A program made the position numbers and the translations under genes. A stretch of DNA of 64,000 nt from Pseudoalteromonas sp. P1-9 (GTDB lineage: Bacteria; Pseudomonadota; Gammaproteobacteria; Enterobacterales; Alteromonadaceae). The stretch is taken from assembly GCF_001399975.1 (NCBI RefSeq), contig NZ_LKBD01000016.1, forward strand, positions 1 through 64,000, written 5' to 3'. Within the stretch, counting starts at the first letter, position 1, and each line of letters begins with the position of its first letter. The notes beneath the pieces were generated by a model, which was given only the letters and a program-made list of their open reading frames with translations, did no database searches and was not told where the DNA came from. Positions 1 to 6,732 of the stretch are shown here, in pieces.

Positions 1-219
1 GCCGCACTTGCCTTCTTTTTTAGCTTTTTTGTCGCCGCCGCATTTACCTTCGCCACACTTGCCTTCTTTTTTAGCTTTGTGGTCGCCGCCGCATTTGCCT
101 TCGCCGCACTTACCTTCTTTTTTAGCTTTTTTGTCGCCGCCGCACTTACCTTCGCCGCATTTGCCTTCTTTTTCAGCTTTTTTATCGCCGCCGCATTTAC
201 CTTCACCACATTTGCCTTC
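1..219 (-). repeat. 51-bp in-frame tandem repeat encoding EGKCGEGKCGGDKKA(K/E)K
   Basis: Four complete and one partial 51-bp units lie head to tail and continue past the window edge. Variation between units is mostly at third codon positions, plus single replacements (K to E, K to H), so selection acts on the peptide. Length is exactly 17 codons, so gain or loss of units would keep the frame. Confidence 0.9.
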
Positions 220-360
220 ACCAGCATCAAGCATATAGCCAGATTGCATTGCGGTAACTTGGAAAGGGTTAGCGTTTGCCGCTGTAGAAACTAAGCTTGA
301 TGCACCAATTACTGCTGCACCTACTGTTAAAGCTACTGAATTTTTATTAAGTGTTTTCAT
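1..360 (-). CDS. HvfA-like EGKCG-repeat secreted precursor protein (partial)
   Basis: The reading frame starts at the ATG complementary to 358-360 and runs off the left edge, giving the first 120 residues. Residues 1-30 form a Sec-type signal peptide ending in ANA, with likely cleavage before NPFQV. From residue 48 the protein is a tandem 17-residue unit, EGKCGEGKCGGDKKAKK, repeated about four and a half times, with nine EGKCG motifs visible (Cys 51, 56, 68, 73, 85, 90, 102, 107, 119). EGKCG cysteines mark the HvfA/bufferin-type precursors, which DUF692 (MNIO) enzymes convert to oxazolone/thioamide groups that bind copper. The partner genes hvfB, hvfC and a DoxX gene usually lie downstream, which here is outside the window. 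Function is inferred from motif and signal peptide. The proline-rich frames on the opposite strand are shadows of this repeat. Confidence 0.8.
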   Translation of the reverse strand, partial: MKTLNKNSVALTVGAAVIGASSLVSTAANANPFQVTAMQSGYMLDAGEGKCGEGKCGGDKKAEKEGKCGEGKCGGDKKAKKEGKCGEGKCGGDHKAKKEGKCGEGKCGGDKKAKKEGKCG

Positions 361-584
361 AGTTGTCTCGTTTTACGTTTACTTGATTGTTTAAAATGAC
401 CTAGCTTTTAAAAATATTCTTTCAAATAAATTTAAATTTTTTGATCAATTCGTTTTGTAAATCTCATTATGGTACAGCTAACCCATTGAGCAATATCAGT
501 TTAGCCTTGTAATAAAAAAAATAATAGTGTTTAGCTCATAAGCTCGTTAAAATCGCCGCCGAGATAGCTATTACACGGGTTACA
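361..584. other. Intergenic region between the EGKCG gene and dusC
   Basis: This A+T-rich divergent region of 224 bases must carry the promoters of the EGKCG gene (leftward) and dusC (rightward). I see a purine-rich GAGA a few bases before the leftward ATG but no convincing sigma-70 hexamer pair and no clear metal-regulator operator. Confidence 0.4.
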
Positions 585-1550
585 ATGAAACTGATTTTGG
601 CACCGATGGAAGGTGTTGTTGACTTCCATATGCGACAATTACTCACCGATATTGGTGGATTTGACCTGTGTGTTACTGAATTTATCCGTGTTGTTGATGC
701 ATTATTACCTGCTCGTGTATTTCATCGATACTGCCCTGAGTTAAACAATCAGGGAAAAACCCAATCTGGCACCCCTGTGCGTATTCAATTACTTGGACAA
801 CACGCAAATGTGCTTGCAGAAAATGCACAGCGTGCAGTTGAACTTGGTTCTCACGGTGTTGATTTGAATTTTGGCTGCCCCGCAAAAACAGTCAATAAAA
901 GTAAAGGCGGCGCAGTACTACTCAAAGAACCAGAGCAAATTTATCAAATTGTAAAAGCTGTGCGAGATGCGGTGCCTGTGGATGATGAGGTATCAGCTAA
1001 GGTTCGCCTTGGTTTTGATGACTGTTCTCAAAGCCAAGAAATTTTTGATGCTGTTTGTAGTGCTGGTGCATCAAGTATCGCGATTCATGCAAGAACAAAA
1101 CGTGACGGCTACCGCCCTCCTGCGTATTGGGAAAAAATAAAACCACTCAAAGTCACCTCTGATATCAATGTGGTTGCCAACGGTGAGGTGTGGAATTTTG
1201 ACCATTATAGATTGTGCCAACAACGCAGTGGCTGTGATGATGTGATGCTAGGTCGTGGTGCGTTAGCAAAGCCCGATCTGGCAGCTGAAATTGTCAGCAA
1301 GCGCAATGGTGAACATTACACTGCATTATCGTGGCAGCAAATATTACACCATATAATTGACTCATCAATGCATTGTGATGGCGGTAACAGTGAACGTTAC
1401 TTCGCCAGTCGCACAAAACAGTGGCTTGGCTATTTAAAACTGCAATACACCGATGCAAACCTCTTTTTTGAAGAAATAAAACGACTTAAATCGAGTCAAG
1501 AAGTGCTCGATAAAATTTTACAGGCGAGTAACAAAGTTACTACTTGTTGA
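585..1550 (+). CDS. dusC: tRNA-dihydrouridine(16) synthase DusC
   Basis: FMN-dependent enzyme that reduces uridine to dihydrouridine in the tRNA D-loop, using NADPH. The protein is 321 residues (E. coli DusC about 315) with the family start LAPMEGV, the RVQ/RIQLLGQ segment, and DLNFGCPAKTVNKS, in which Cys98 is the conserved catalytic cysteine. IHARTKRDGY (from residue 167) and VVANGEVW follow as FMN/phosphate-binding strands of the TIM barrel. The TEF.RVVD..LP segment near residue 31 resembles DusC rather than DusA or DusB. The start at 585 fits the family N-terminus, though the ribosome-binding site is weak. Monocistronic on the + strand, followed by a separate zinc-finger gene. Confidence 0.92.
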   Translation: MKLILAPMEGVVDFHMRQLLTDIGGFDLCVTEFIRVVDALLPARVFHRYCPELNNQGKTQSGTPVRIQLLGQHANVLAENAQRAVELGSHGVDLNFGCPAKTVNKSKGGAVLLKEPEQIYQIVKAVRDAVPVDDEVSAKVRLGFDDCSQSQEIFDAVCSAGASSIAIHARTKRDGYRPPAYWEKIKPLKVTSDINVVANGEVWNFDHYRLCQQRSGCDDVMLGRGALAKPDLAAEIVSKRNGEHYTALSWQQILHHIIDSSMHCDGGNSERYFASRTKQWLGYLKLQYTDANLFFEEIKRLKSSQEVLDKILQASNKVTTC

Positions 1551-1632
1551 TTCATATCATATCGCGCGTTTATCAAGTCCCTATAATTCAATATTGCACC
1601 CTTAGGTGCTAGGAATAAAAAGGGGAATGAGA

Positions 1633-1962
1633 ATGACCGTGTCACTTGAGTTATTCAAACGTAGGCTTGAAGTAGAATTGGAAGCGTTACGCAAAGAGGT
1701 AATTGAACATTATGGACAAGTTCAGCCCGCAATTGTTAATGACTTACATGCTATTAACTATAGCGATTGGCCAGACTTTCTGGAACAGCACTTTCTATTA
1801 AATCATGAACCTAAACTGAGTCGTTTAATTCAGTTAGAGGCGGCAATTGCGCAATTTGAAATTGGCCAATATGGCTATTGTGCAGACTGTGAAGAACCTA
1901 TTGAGCTAGAGTTACTCGATAACGACCCAGCAACACAACGCTGTAAAGCATGTTCCCATTAG
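1633..1962 (+). CDS. TraR/DksA-type C4 zinc-finger protein
   Basis: Protein of 109 residues whose C-terminus holds CADC-X17-CKAC, exactly the spacing of the DksA/TraR zinc finger. The N-terminal 70 residues are predicted helical and acidic, without the DksA coiled-coil tip sequence being obvious. Such small DksA-like proteins may bind the RNA polymerase secondary channel; no target can be read from sequence. I choose ATG 1633 because AAGGGG at 1619-1625 sits seven bases upstream; a GTG at 1606 and an ATG at 1627 are in frame but badly placed for that site. A TATAAT at 1582-1587 could be its -10 box, without a good -35. Its stop codon lies inside a hairpin shared with the convergent lipoprotein gene. 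Confidence 0.75.
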   Translation: MTVSLELFKRRLEVELEALRKEVIEHYGQVQPAIVNDLHAINYSDWPDFLEQHFLLNHEPKLSRLIQLEAAIAQFEIGQYGYCADCEEPIELELLDNDPATQRCKACSH

Positions 1963-1979
1963 GCATTAGCCTAATGGGA
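1954..1979. terminator. Hairpin overlapping the ends of two convergent genes
   Basis: A perfect 11-bp inverted repeat, TCCCATTAGGC and GCCTAATGGGA with an ATTA loop. It contains both stop codons (TAG at 1960-1962 on + and TAA from 1966-1968 on -). No long T run follows, so it may be a bidirectional terminator or an RNA-stabilising hairpin. Confidence 0.55.
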
Positions 1980-2946
1980 TATTTACCATCGCAAGCGCTG
2001 GCTCTTGTAATATTTTTGCTAGTACACGATTAGCGCGTTCTTCATCAATCTCTAACTGCTTGGTTAGCACTGTAAGTGCATGCTCACTACTCCATGCCTG
2101 CGCATGAATACCGAAATCAACTTCTGCAATTACCGCTTGCTCTTTACCAAATGGCACGGCTGAAAATTCCGCGCGGCGATCACTGTATTTTGTACGCCAA
2201 TCTAAGCCTGAGTTATTAGCGCATTTTTGAGTTGTAAAGCAAACAACAAACTGCGGTTCACTGTTTACACTTTGCTTGATTATTAACAAGCTATTTAATA
2301 CATCCGCCGGTTTTTGCGCTGCATTAGTAAAATAGTTTAAACGTGCTTGATACCAATCTTCGCCATTAGGTAAGGCCCCAATGCCTGGGCTTCTGCGTGG
2401 TGAGTAGTCTTTTAAATAACTCTCAAATTCAGCCAATGCAGTTTTTGCTGCTGTGAATGTCTCTAGCTGTTGTTCCGCGTTAGCTATTTGGCGTAACAGC
2501 GCGGTTAGCTCAAAGCGACTGAGGCGAACTTTGTCTTGATAGGCATTGCTCATTTTTTGCTGACTGAAGGCAATAAAGTCTGCAAGGTCAGCATCTTCAA
2601 CATGAGGCGCGCTCTGTAAGTAGTTTAATACCGGATTAGCATTATACGGCCAAGGAAAGAAACGTTCGGTAAAGCGCTGCTCTATCGCTAACAACTGGGC
2701 TTCTGGGCTAGGTTTTTCGGATGTTCGCAATAATTGTTTAAATAAACTATCTCTTTGCGTTAAATAACGGTCACTCATAGGCCACAAAAGGTCGTTAGAT
2801 TCGCTCTGTGACGGGTAAAGCAAAGTATTAAGCTGCGTTAAAGACGTTACTAACTCGGCCTCTGAGCGATTATTTGAGGCGTCATCGCAGCCAAATAATA
2901 AAAAAGCGAAACAAATTGGTAGTAATAATTGCGTAAATTTAATCAA
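1966..2946 (-). CDS. Predicted lipoprotein of unknown function
   Basis: Protein of 326 residues. A short hydrophobic signal (residues 4-18) ends in the lipobox L-F-G-C with Cys20 as the likely lipidated residue. The next residues are Asp-Asp; Asp at +2 favours retention in the inner membrane by the Lol rule of enterobacteria. The rest is soluble and mostly helical, with a long central region (residues 60-190) and a Cys pair near residues 237-243 that could form a disulfide. I do not recognise the family. It is convergent with the zinc-finger gene and its start lies 42 bases from the divergent GGDEF-like gene, so the last two probably share a promoter region. Confidence 0.65.
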   Translation of the reverse strand: MIKFTQLLLPICFAFLLFGCDDASNNRSEAELVTSLTQLNTLLYPSQSESNDLLWPMSDRYLTQRDSLFKQLLRTSEKPSPEAQLLAIEQRFTERFFPWPYNANPVLNYLQSAPHVEDADLADFIAFSQQKMSNAYQDKVRLSRFELTALLRQIANAEQQLETFTAAKTALAEFESYLKDYSPRRSPGIGALPNGEDWYQARLNYFTNAAQKPADVLNSLLIIKQSVNSEPQFVVCFTTQKCANNSGLDWRTKYSDRRAEFSAVPFGKEQAVIAEVDFGIHAQAWSSEHALTVLTKQLEIDEERANRVLAKILQEPALAMVNIPLG

Positions 2947-2988
2947 TTTAATCTAACCTTAAAAGAGATGGTAATCTGGAGAGCGCTT

Positions 2989-3495
2989 ATGATTTTTTCT
3001 TTTCAAAACGCCTCATTTCGCGATACGGAAACTGGATTATACAACCAAGCATACTTTATGGAAATTTTTAACCGCGAATGGCATAGGTTAATACGTGATA
3101 ACGATAGTTTGTCTATTCTGTTATTTAATCCACATATCAGAACCTCTTCTGAGACAGAAAAAGCAAAACTAATTCAAGTAGGTAATATTCTGACCGAGCA
3201 AACACTACGCAGCACCGATATTACGTGTCGCTTTAACGAGCATTGCTTTGCGATGGGGCTATTTGGGCTCGATACCGAAGGCACTAAAGTGATTGTTACC
3301 CGCATTCAAAACGCGTTATTAGAGCAAGAAAAGCTGGGCTTATTGCACTGCAACTTAAGCATTGGTGCTGTGAACGTGAAGCCAGAGCTTACTATTGAAC
3401 CTGGTGCTATTTTTGAAAAAACAATCACCGCCCTTCATTATGCAGAACAAAATGGTGTAAATGCGTATCAACTAGAAACATATACCATTCACTAA
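2989..3495 (+). CDS. Degenerate GGDEF-domain protein with retained I-site
   Basis: Protein of 168 residues that is essentially one GGDEF fold: TGLYNQAYF (residues 15-23) corresponds to the domain start, and a C-terminal ALHYAEQNGVNAY to its last helix. Where an active cyclase has GGDEF this protein has NEHCF (residues 83-87), so it should not make c-di-GMP. Five residues before that site it keeps R-S-T-D (74-77), the spacing of the RxxD inhibitory c-di-GMP-binding site. It lacks membrane segments and sensor domains. It may be a c-di-GMP receptor or an inactive remnant. Start at ATG 2989 is supported by GGAGAG at 2978-2983; the longer frame from 2929 would overlap the divergent lipoprotein gene. 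Confidence 0.7.
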   Translation: MIFSFQNASFRDTETGLYNQAYFMEIFNREWHRLIRDNDSLSILLFNPHIRTSSETEKAKLIQVGNILTEQTLRSTDITCRFNEHCFAMGLFGLDTEGTKVIVTRIQNALLEQEKLGLLHCNLSIGAVNVKPELTIEPGAIFEKTITALHYAEQNGVNAYQLETYTIH

Positions 3496-3842
3496 CATTT
3501 AAAACAGCATTTTAAGAGTAGCACCATCGCTACTTTGTAGTGAGTAGATTTAGCGCTGCGTGCCGTGTTGTAGCAAACAAGTGTGATATTGATGTCGATA
3601 TTCGACTAAAGCTGCTGCGGCTGATGCATTTTATGTGGCGAGTATGTGAATTAATCCGATTGCGCTCAAAAGAACCGTTCGGCAGCGCTTGATTGGGTTT
3701 TCTACTGTGTTATCGGCTGACTCACATAGAATAACTAAGCCTATGTCTTGTATAAGACCCAATCAAACTACAGCAAAAACGAACTTAAAAGGTCAACAGA
3801 CCCTAATTAATTGCCGAAAATAAACGATAAATTTTAGGCATT
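3496..3842. other. Gene-free structured intergenic region
   Basis: No credible gene is seen over about 350 bases. A hairpin at 3515-3536 (AGTAGC/GCTACT) may end the GGDEF-like transcript. Further on lie a 10-bp inverted repeat (TTGATTGGGT at 3689-3698, ACCCAATCAA at 3757-3766), a nested ACATAG/CTATGT pair at 3724-3746, and GGTC-AACA-GACC at 3791-3802. The base composition is less A+T-rich than other spacers here. It could be a small RNA, a MITE-like repeat or the end of a decayed insertion sequence. Confidence 0.4.
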
Positions 3843-3868
3843 AAAAAAGCCCCTGTTGGGGCTTTTTG
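3843..3868 (-). terminator. Rho-independent terminator of the TonB operon
   Basis: Stem AAAAGCCCC / GGGGCTTTT with loop TGTT lies 15 bases past the TPR gene stop. The flanking A/T runs make it usable from either strand, but only the leftward operon needs it. Confidence 0.85.
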
Positions 3869-3882
3869 TGCGTGTTCAGCTA

Positions 3883-5166
3883 TTAAATTTTAACGCCCTT
3901 ACGGATCGCTTTGTCTTTAATATACTGAGACCAGCTCTTAGCAAATTTCTTCGTTTGCGGATATTCTGTCGCTTTACGAACATTTTGATAAGCCAGCTTA
4001 TACTTTTCTTGCTGAAGGTATGCTTCTGCAAGGTCTAAGTGGATCTGACCTTTCTTTTTATTGCCAAGCTCAAGTGCTTTACTAAGGTTTTTAACCGCTA
4101 GTGCATAATCTTCGCTCGTTACGAACATTGAACCTGCTTTACGATATAACTCAGAGTCATTATCGAAATCAGCTGCTTCAATGTAGAACTTCGCTGCTTT
4201 GTTATAATGCTTAGCATTATGGAAATATGCACCTAGCGTCGAAACCGTCGATTTGTCTTTCTTAACTTTCTTTGCTTTTACCGCTTTTTCAAGTGTAACA
4301 CCTGCTTGGTAAGGCATTTCGTTAAGTGAATACAAACTTGCAAGGAATTTAAAATGGTTAGCTGTTTCTAACGCATTGTTACGCTCTGCTACTTTCGCAG
4401 CTGCAAGACCTTTTTTGTAGTCTTCAACTGTCATGTAGAAAGAAGCTAAACGAGTCCAAAGTTTGTACTCTTTTGGCCAAATCTTAATTTGTTCTTCACT
4501 TGTTTTAACCGCATTATTGAACTGCTTAAGCTCTACGTACGCACCAACTTTTAAGTCGTAAGCACTTTTTATAGGCTCTTTTTTAGATAGTTCAATTGCA
4601 CGATCTGCTGGACCAAGAATATTCTTATACTCTTTTGTTTCGTAGTAAATAGATGCAATTGCTAAATAAACTTTTGCATCTTCTTCACCCGTAAAGTCCA
4701 TCCAAGCGTAGTAAGAATCACGAGCATCTTTATACTGTTTTTCTTGACGCTGTAAGTCTGCAATAAGCTTCATTACAGTTGCTTGGTCTTTAAAGTTAAG
4801 AACATCTGGCTTAGCTGCCGCTTTAGCAAGACGAATTGCTTCATCAAACTTTTCAAGCTGATAGCTCATTTGCGCCATGTAATAGTTAACTTGTGCTCTA
4901 TCAAACTCGTCTGAAGGCTCAATTTCCTTCATCATTTGAAGCGCACCAGCTACATCGCCCTCGATTCCTTTTTCCTGGTCGCCATTGTAAACATCAAATG
5001 CTCTAACAACTTTTTTACCAGTACGTTCACCCATAACTTTGGTTTTACGTTTCTTGCGCTCTTCAATCTTCGCAGGATCTGCTTTAGCCAAAGTTGGTGC
5101 AGAATAAACTGCACCACCAAGTGAAATTAATAAGGCAAGCGCGGTCACTTTAGATAAAGTTTTCAT
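3883..5166 (-). CDS. Periplasmic TPR protein of the TonB2-type operon
   Basis: Protein of 427 residues with a signal peptide (residues 1-27, ending TLA) followed by basic residues and then TPR-like helical pairs through the rest of the chain, for example around residues 90-125, 165-200, 240-275 and 365-410. It is the last gene of the operon and begins nine bases after tonB with a strong AGGAGG site. In the Shewanella/Vibrio/Pseudoalteromonas layout a TPR protein in this place accompanies the TtpC-ExbB-ExbD-TonB complex. Its exact role is not established; binding a periplasmic partner of TonB is an inference. Many Lys residues make it strongly basic. Confidence 0.8.
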   Translation of the reverse strand: MKTLSKVTALALLISLGGAVYSAPTLAKADPAKIEERKKRKTKVMGERTGKKVVRAFDVYNGDQEKGIEGDVAGALQMMKEIEPSDEFDRAQVNYYMAQMSYQLEKFDEAIRLAKAAAKPDVLNFKDQATVMKLIADLQRQEKQYKDARDSYYAWMDFTGEEDAKVYLAIASIYYETKEYKNILGPADRAIELSKKEPIKSAYDLKVGAYVELKQFNNAVKTSEEQIKIWPKEYKLWTRLASFYMTVEDYKKGLAAAKVAERNNALETANHFKFLASLYSLNEMPYQAGVTLEKAVKAKKVKKDKSTVSTLGAYFHNAKHYNKAAKFYIEAADFDNDSELYRKAGSMFVTSEDYALAVKNLSKALELGNKKKGQIHLDLAEAYLQQEKYKLAYQNVRKATEYPQTKKFAKSWSQYIKDKAIRKGVKI

Positions 5167-5174
5167 ACTGCCTC

Positions 5175-5789
5175 CTAACCTTGGTCAAGTTTGAAATCAA
5201 GTTGAACTTCGATGCCTGCTTGACGTTGTGGTTTACCATCAACAATCTTAGGCTTGTATTTCCATTTACGTAGAGCACGCTTTGCTTCACGGTCGAAAAT
5301 ACGTCTTGGTTCAGCGTTAATAACTTCAATATCAGTTACACCACCTACTTCATCGATTGTAAAGCGAAGTTGTACCCAACCTTCTTTACCATCACGCGCA
5401 GCTTGTGGCGGATATTTAGGCTCAATTCGAACGATTGGTGTAGCATCACCATCTCGGCCAAATGCGCCTGGGCCATCTAGACCACCTGCCGTACCACCAA
5501 CATCAATTGATGGCATATTAAACTGTAACCCAGAGTTGTTATTACTCGAATTATCAGGTTGTGGCGGCTGCGGTTTAGGCGGCTGCTTAGGTGGCGGCGG
5601 AGGCGGAGGCGGTACACGCTTCCTCTCCTGCACCTTTGATTCAGGCGGATTCGTCATAATTTCGACTACAATCTGCTCTTGGTCATTGGCGGCGCGTTTA
5701 TCGCCGCCAGAGATCAAGAACGCCATGAAATAAAATAAGCCGAAAGTAACTGCCCCACCTGCAATCAGTGAAAACAGAAAACGAATCAT
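5175..5789 (-). CDS. tonB: Energy-transducing protein TonB (TonB2 type)
   Basis: Protein of 204 residues. One N-terminal membrane anchor (about residues 8-28) is followed by a short Pro/Lys stretch with eight consecutive prolines (residues about 60-80), a Gly/Asn-rich linker, and a C-terminal TonB domain beginning at the conserved YPPQAARDGKEGWVQLRF and ending in DFKLDQG. It carries proton-motive energy from ExbB/ExbD to outer-membrane receptors. It is shorter than E. coli TonB (239), as in TonB2-type systems. Its ATG overlaps the exbD stop as TAATG, suggesting translational coupling. Confidence 0.93.
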   Translation of the reverse strand: MIRFLFSLIAGGAVTFGLFYFMAFLISGGDKRAANDQEQIVVEIMTNPPESKVQERKRVPPPPPPPPKQPPKPQPPQPDNSSNNNSGLQFNMPSIDVGGTAGGLDGPGAFGRDGDATPIVRIEPKYPPQAARDGKEGWVQLRFTIDEVGGVTDIEVINAEPRRIFDREAKRALRKWKYKPKIVDGKPQRQAGIEVQLDFKLDQG

Positions 5790-6193
5790 TACTTTTCTCC
5801 AGCGATTGAAATCTTCAGATAGTCACCAGTAGCCTTGATCTGGTCCATAACTTTCACAACCACACCGTGCTTCGCTTCTTTATCCGCTTGGATAATCACG
5901 ACTTCAGTAGGTTGTTCAGCTAAGAGACGCTCGATGTTCGCAGATACACGTTCTACATCTACTTGGCGCTTATCCATCCAAACTTCACCGTTACCACGAA
6001 TTGCAATAAAGATATTTGCATTTTTCTTCTTGGTAGCTTGTGCTGCTTTTGGTTTGTTAACTTCAATACCGGCTTCTTTAACGAATGACGTTGTTACGAT
6101 AAAGAAGATAAGCATGATGAAAACGATGTCGAGCATCGGTGTCATATCTACCGCTGCTTCATCTTCTTCACGAATACGTTTATTACGTGCCAT
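5789..6193 (-). CDS. exbD: Biopolymer transport protein ExbD
   Basis: Protein of 134 residues from ATG 6193, with a short basic N-terminus, one membrane helix containing DMTPMLDIVFIMLIFFIV, and a periplasmic domain. The Asp in LDIV (residue 22) matches the essential membrane aspartate of ExbD that carries protons. It works with ExbB to power TonB. A TTG two codons upstream (6199) is in frame, but the AGAGAG site is better spaced to 6193. It ends in a TAATG overlap with tonB and starts 14 bases after exbB. Confidence 0.93.
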   Translation of the reverse strand: MARNKRIREEDEAAVDMTPMLDIVFIMLIFFIVTTSFVKEAGIEVNKPKAAQATKKKNANIFIAIRGNGEVWMDKRQVDVERVSANIERLLAEQPTEVVIIQADKEAKHGVVVKVMDQIKATGDYLKISIAGEK

Positions 6194-6207
6194 ATTCAAA
6201 TCTCTCT

Positions 6208-6732
6208 CTAGTGATGCGGCAAGCTATCGATAAGTTTATTCTTAGCCATCTTCGCTTTCGCTTCTAGACGTGTGCTAAAGAATACACCTGATAGTGCTGC
6301 AACCATTCCAGCCATTGTTGGGATCGTCGCCATTGAAATACCTGATGCCATTAAGCGTGCGTTACCAGTACCTTGGGTAGCCATGGTTTCGAAAACCGCG
6401 ATCATACCCGTTACAGTACCTAATAAGCCGATAAGTGGACATACAGCTACTAATGTTTTGATCAACAACATACGCTCATCTAATTTCTCAGACGCTTCAG
6501 AAATCCATGCTTCACGGATTCTGTGTGCATACCAAGACGTAGTGTCCTGGCGGGCGTCCCAGTTAGCGATGATTCCCTTTTTCATTTTAGGAAACACGCT
6601 GGTCAGGAACCAATAGCGCTCAATCATTAATACCCACATAAGAAAGAGTGCTATTGCGACCACATATAGTACCTGGCCGCCTGTAGCCACAAAATCCCTG
6701 ACAGATTCCCAGATCTCCATCAGGACTAGCAT
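6208..6732 (-). CDS. exbB: ExbB/TolQ/MotA-family proton channel subunit
   Basis: Protein of 174 residues with three membrane helices: about 18-38, 92-118 (with VCPLIGLLGTVTGMI) and 128-152 (MATIPTMAGMVAALSGVFF). GLLGTVTGMI and the small-residue third helix are ExbB hallmarks. It forms the pentameric scaffold that holds ExbD. It is shorter than E. coli ExbB (244), as is usual for the ExbB2 of this gene order. Its start overlaps the ttpC stop by one base (TAATG). Confidence 0.92.
   Translation of the reverse strand: MLVLMEIWESVRDFVATGGQVLYVVAIALFLMWVLMIERYWFLTSVFPKMKKGIIANWDARQDTTSWYAHRIREAWISEASEKLDERMLLIKTLVAVCPLIGLLGTVTGMIAVFETMATQGTGNARLMASGISMATIPTMAGMVAALSGVFFSTRLEAKAKMAKNKLIDSLPHH

Noticed and set aside
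1-219. CRISPR array or minisatellite
   Set aside because: The 51-bp units have no spacers and are exactly 17 codons in an open coding frame.
8-294. Proline/serine-rich and Phe/Ala-rich frames on the + strand
   Set aside because: They are antisense shadows of the EGKCG repeat; the minus frame has a signal peptide, a family motif and silent variation.
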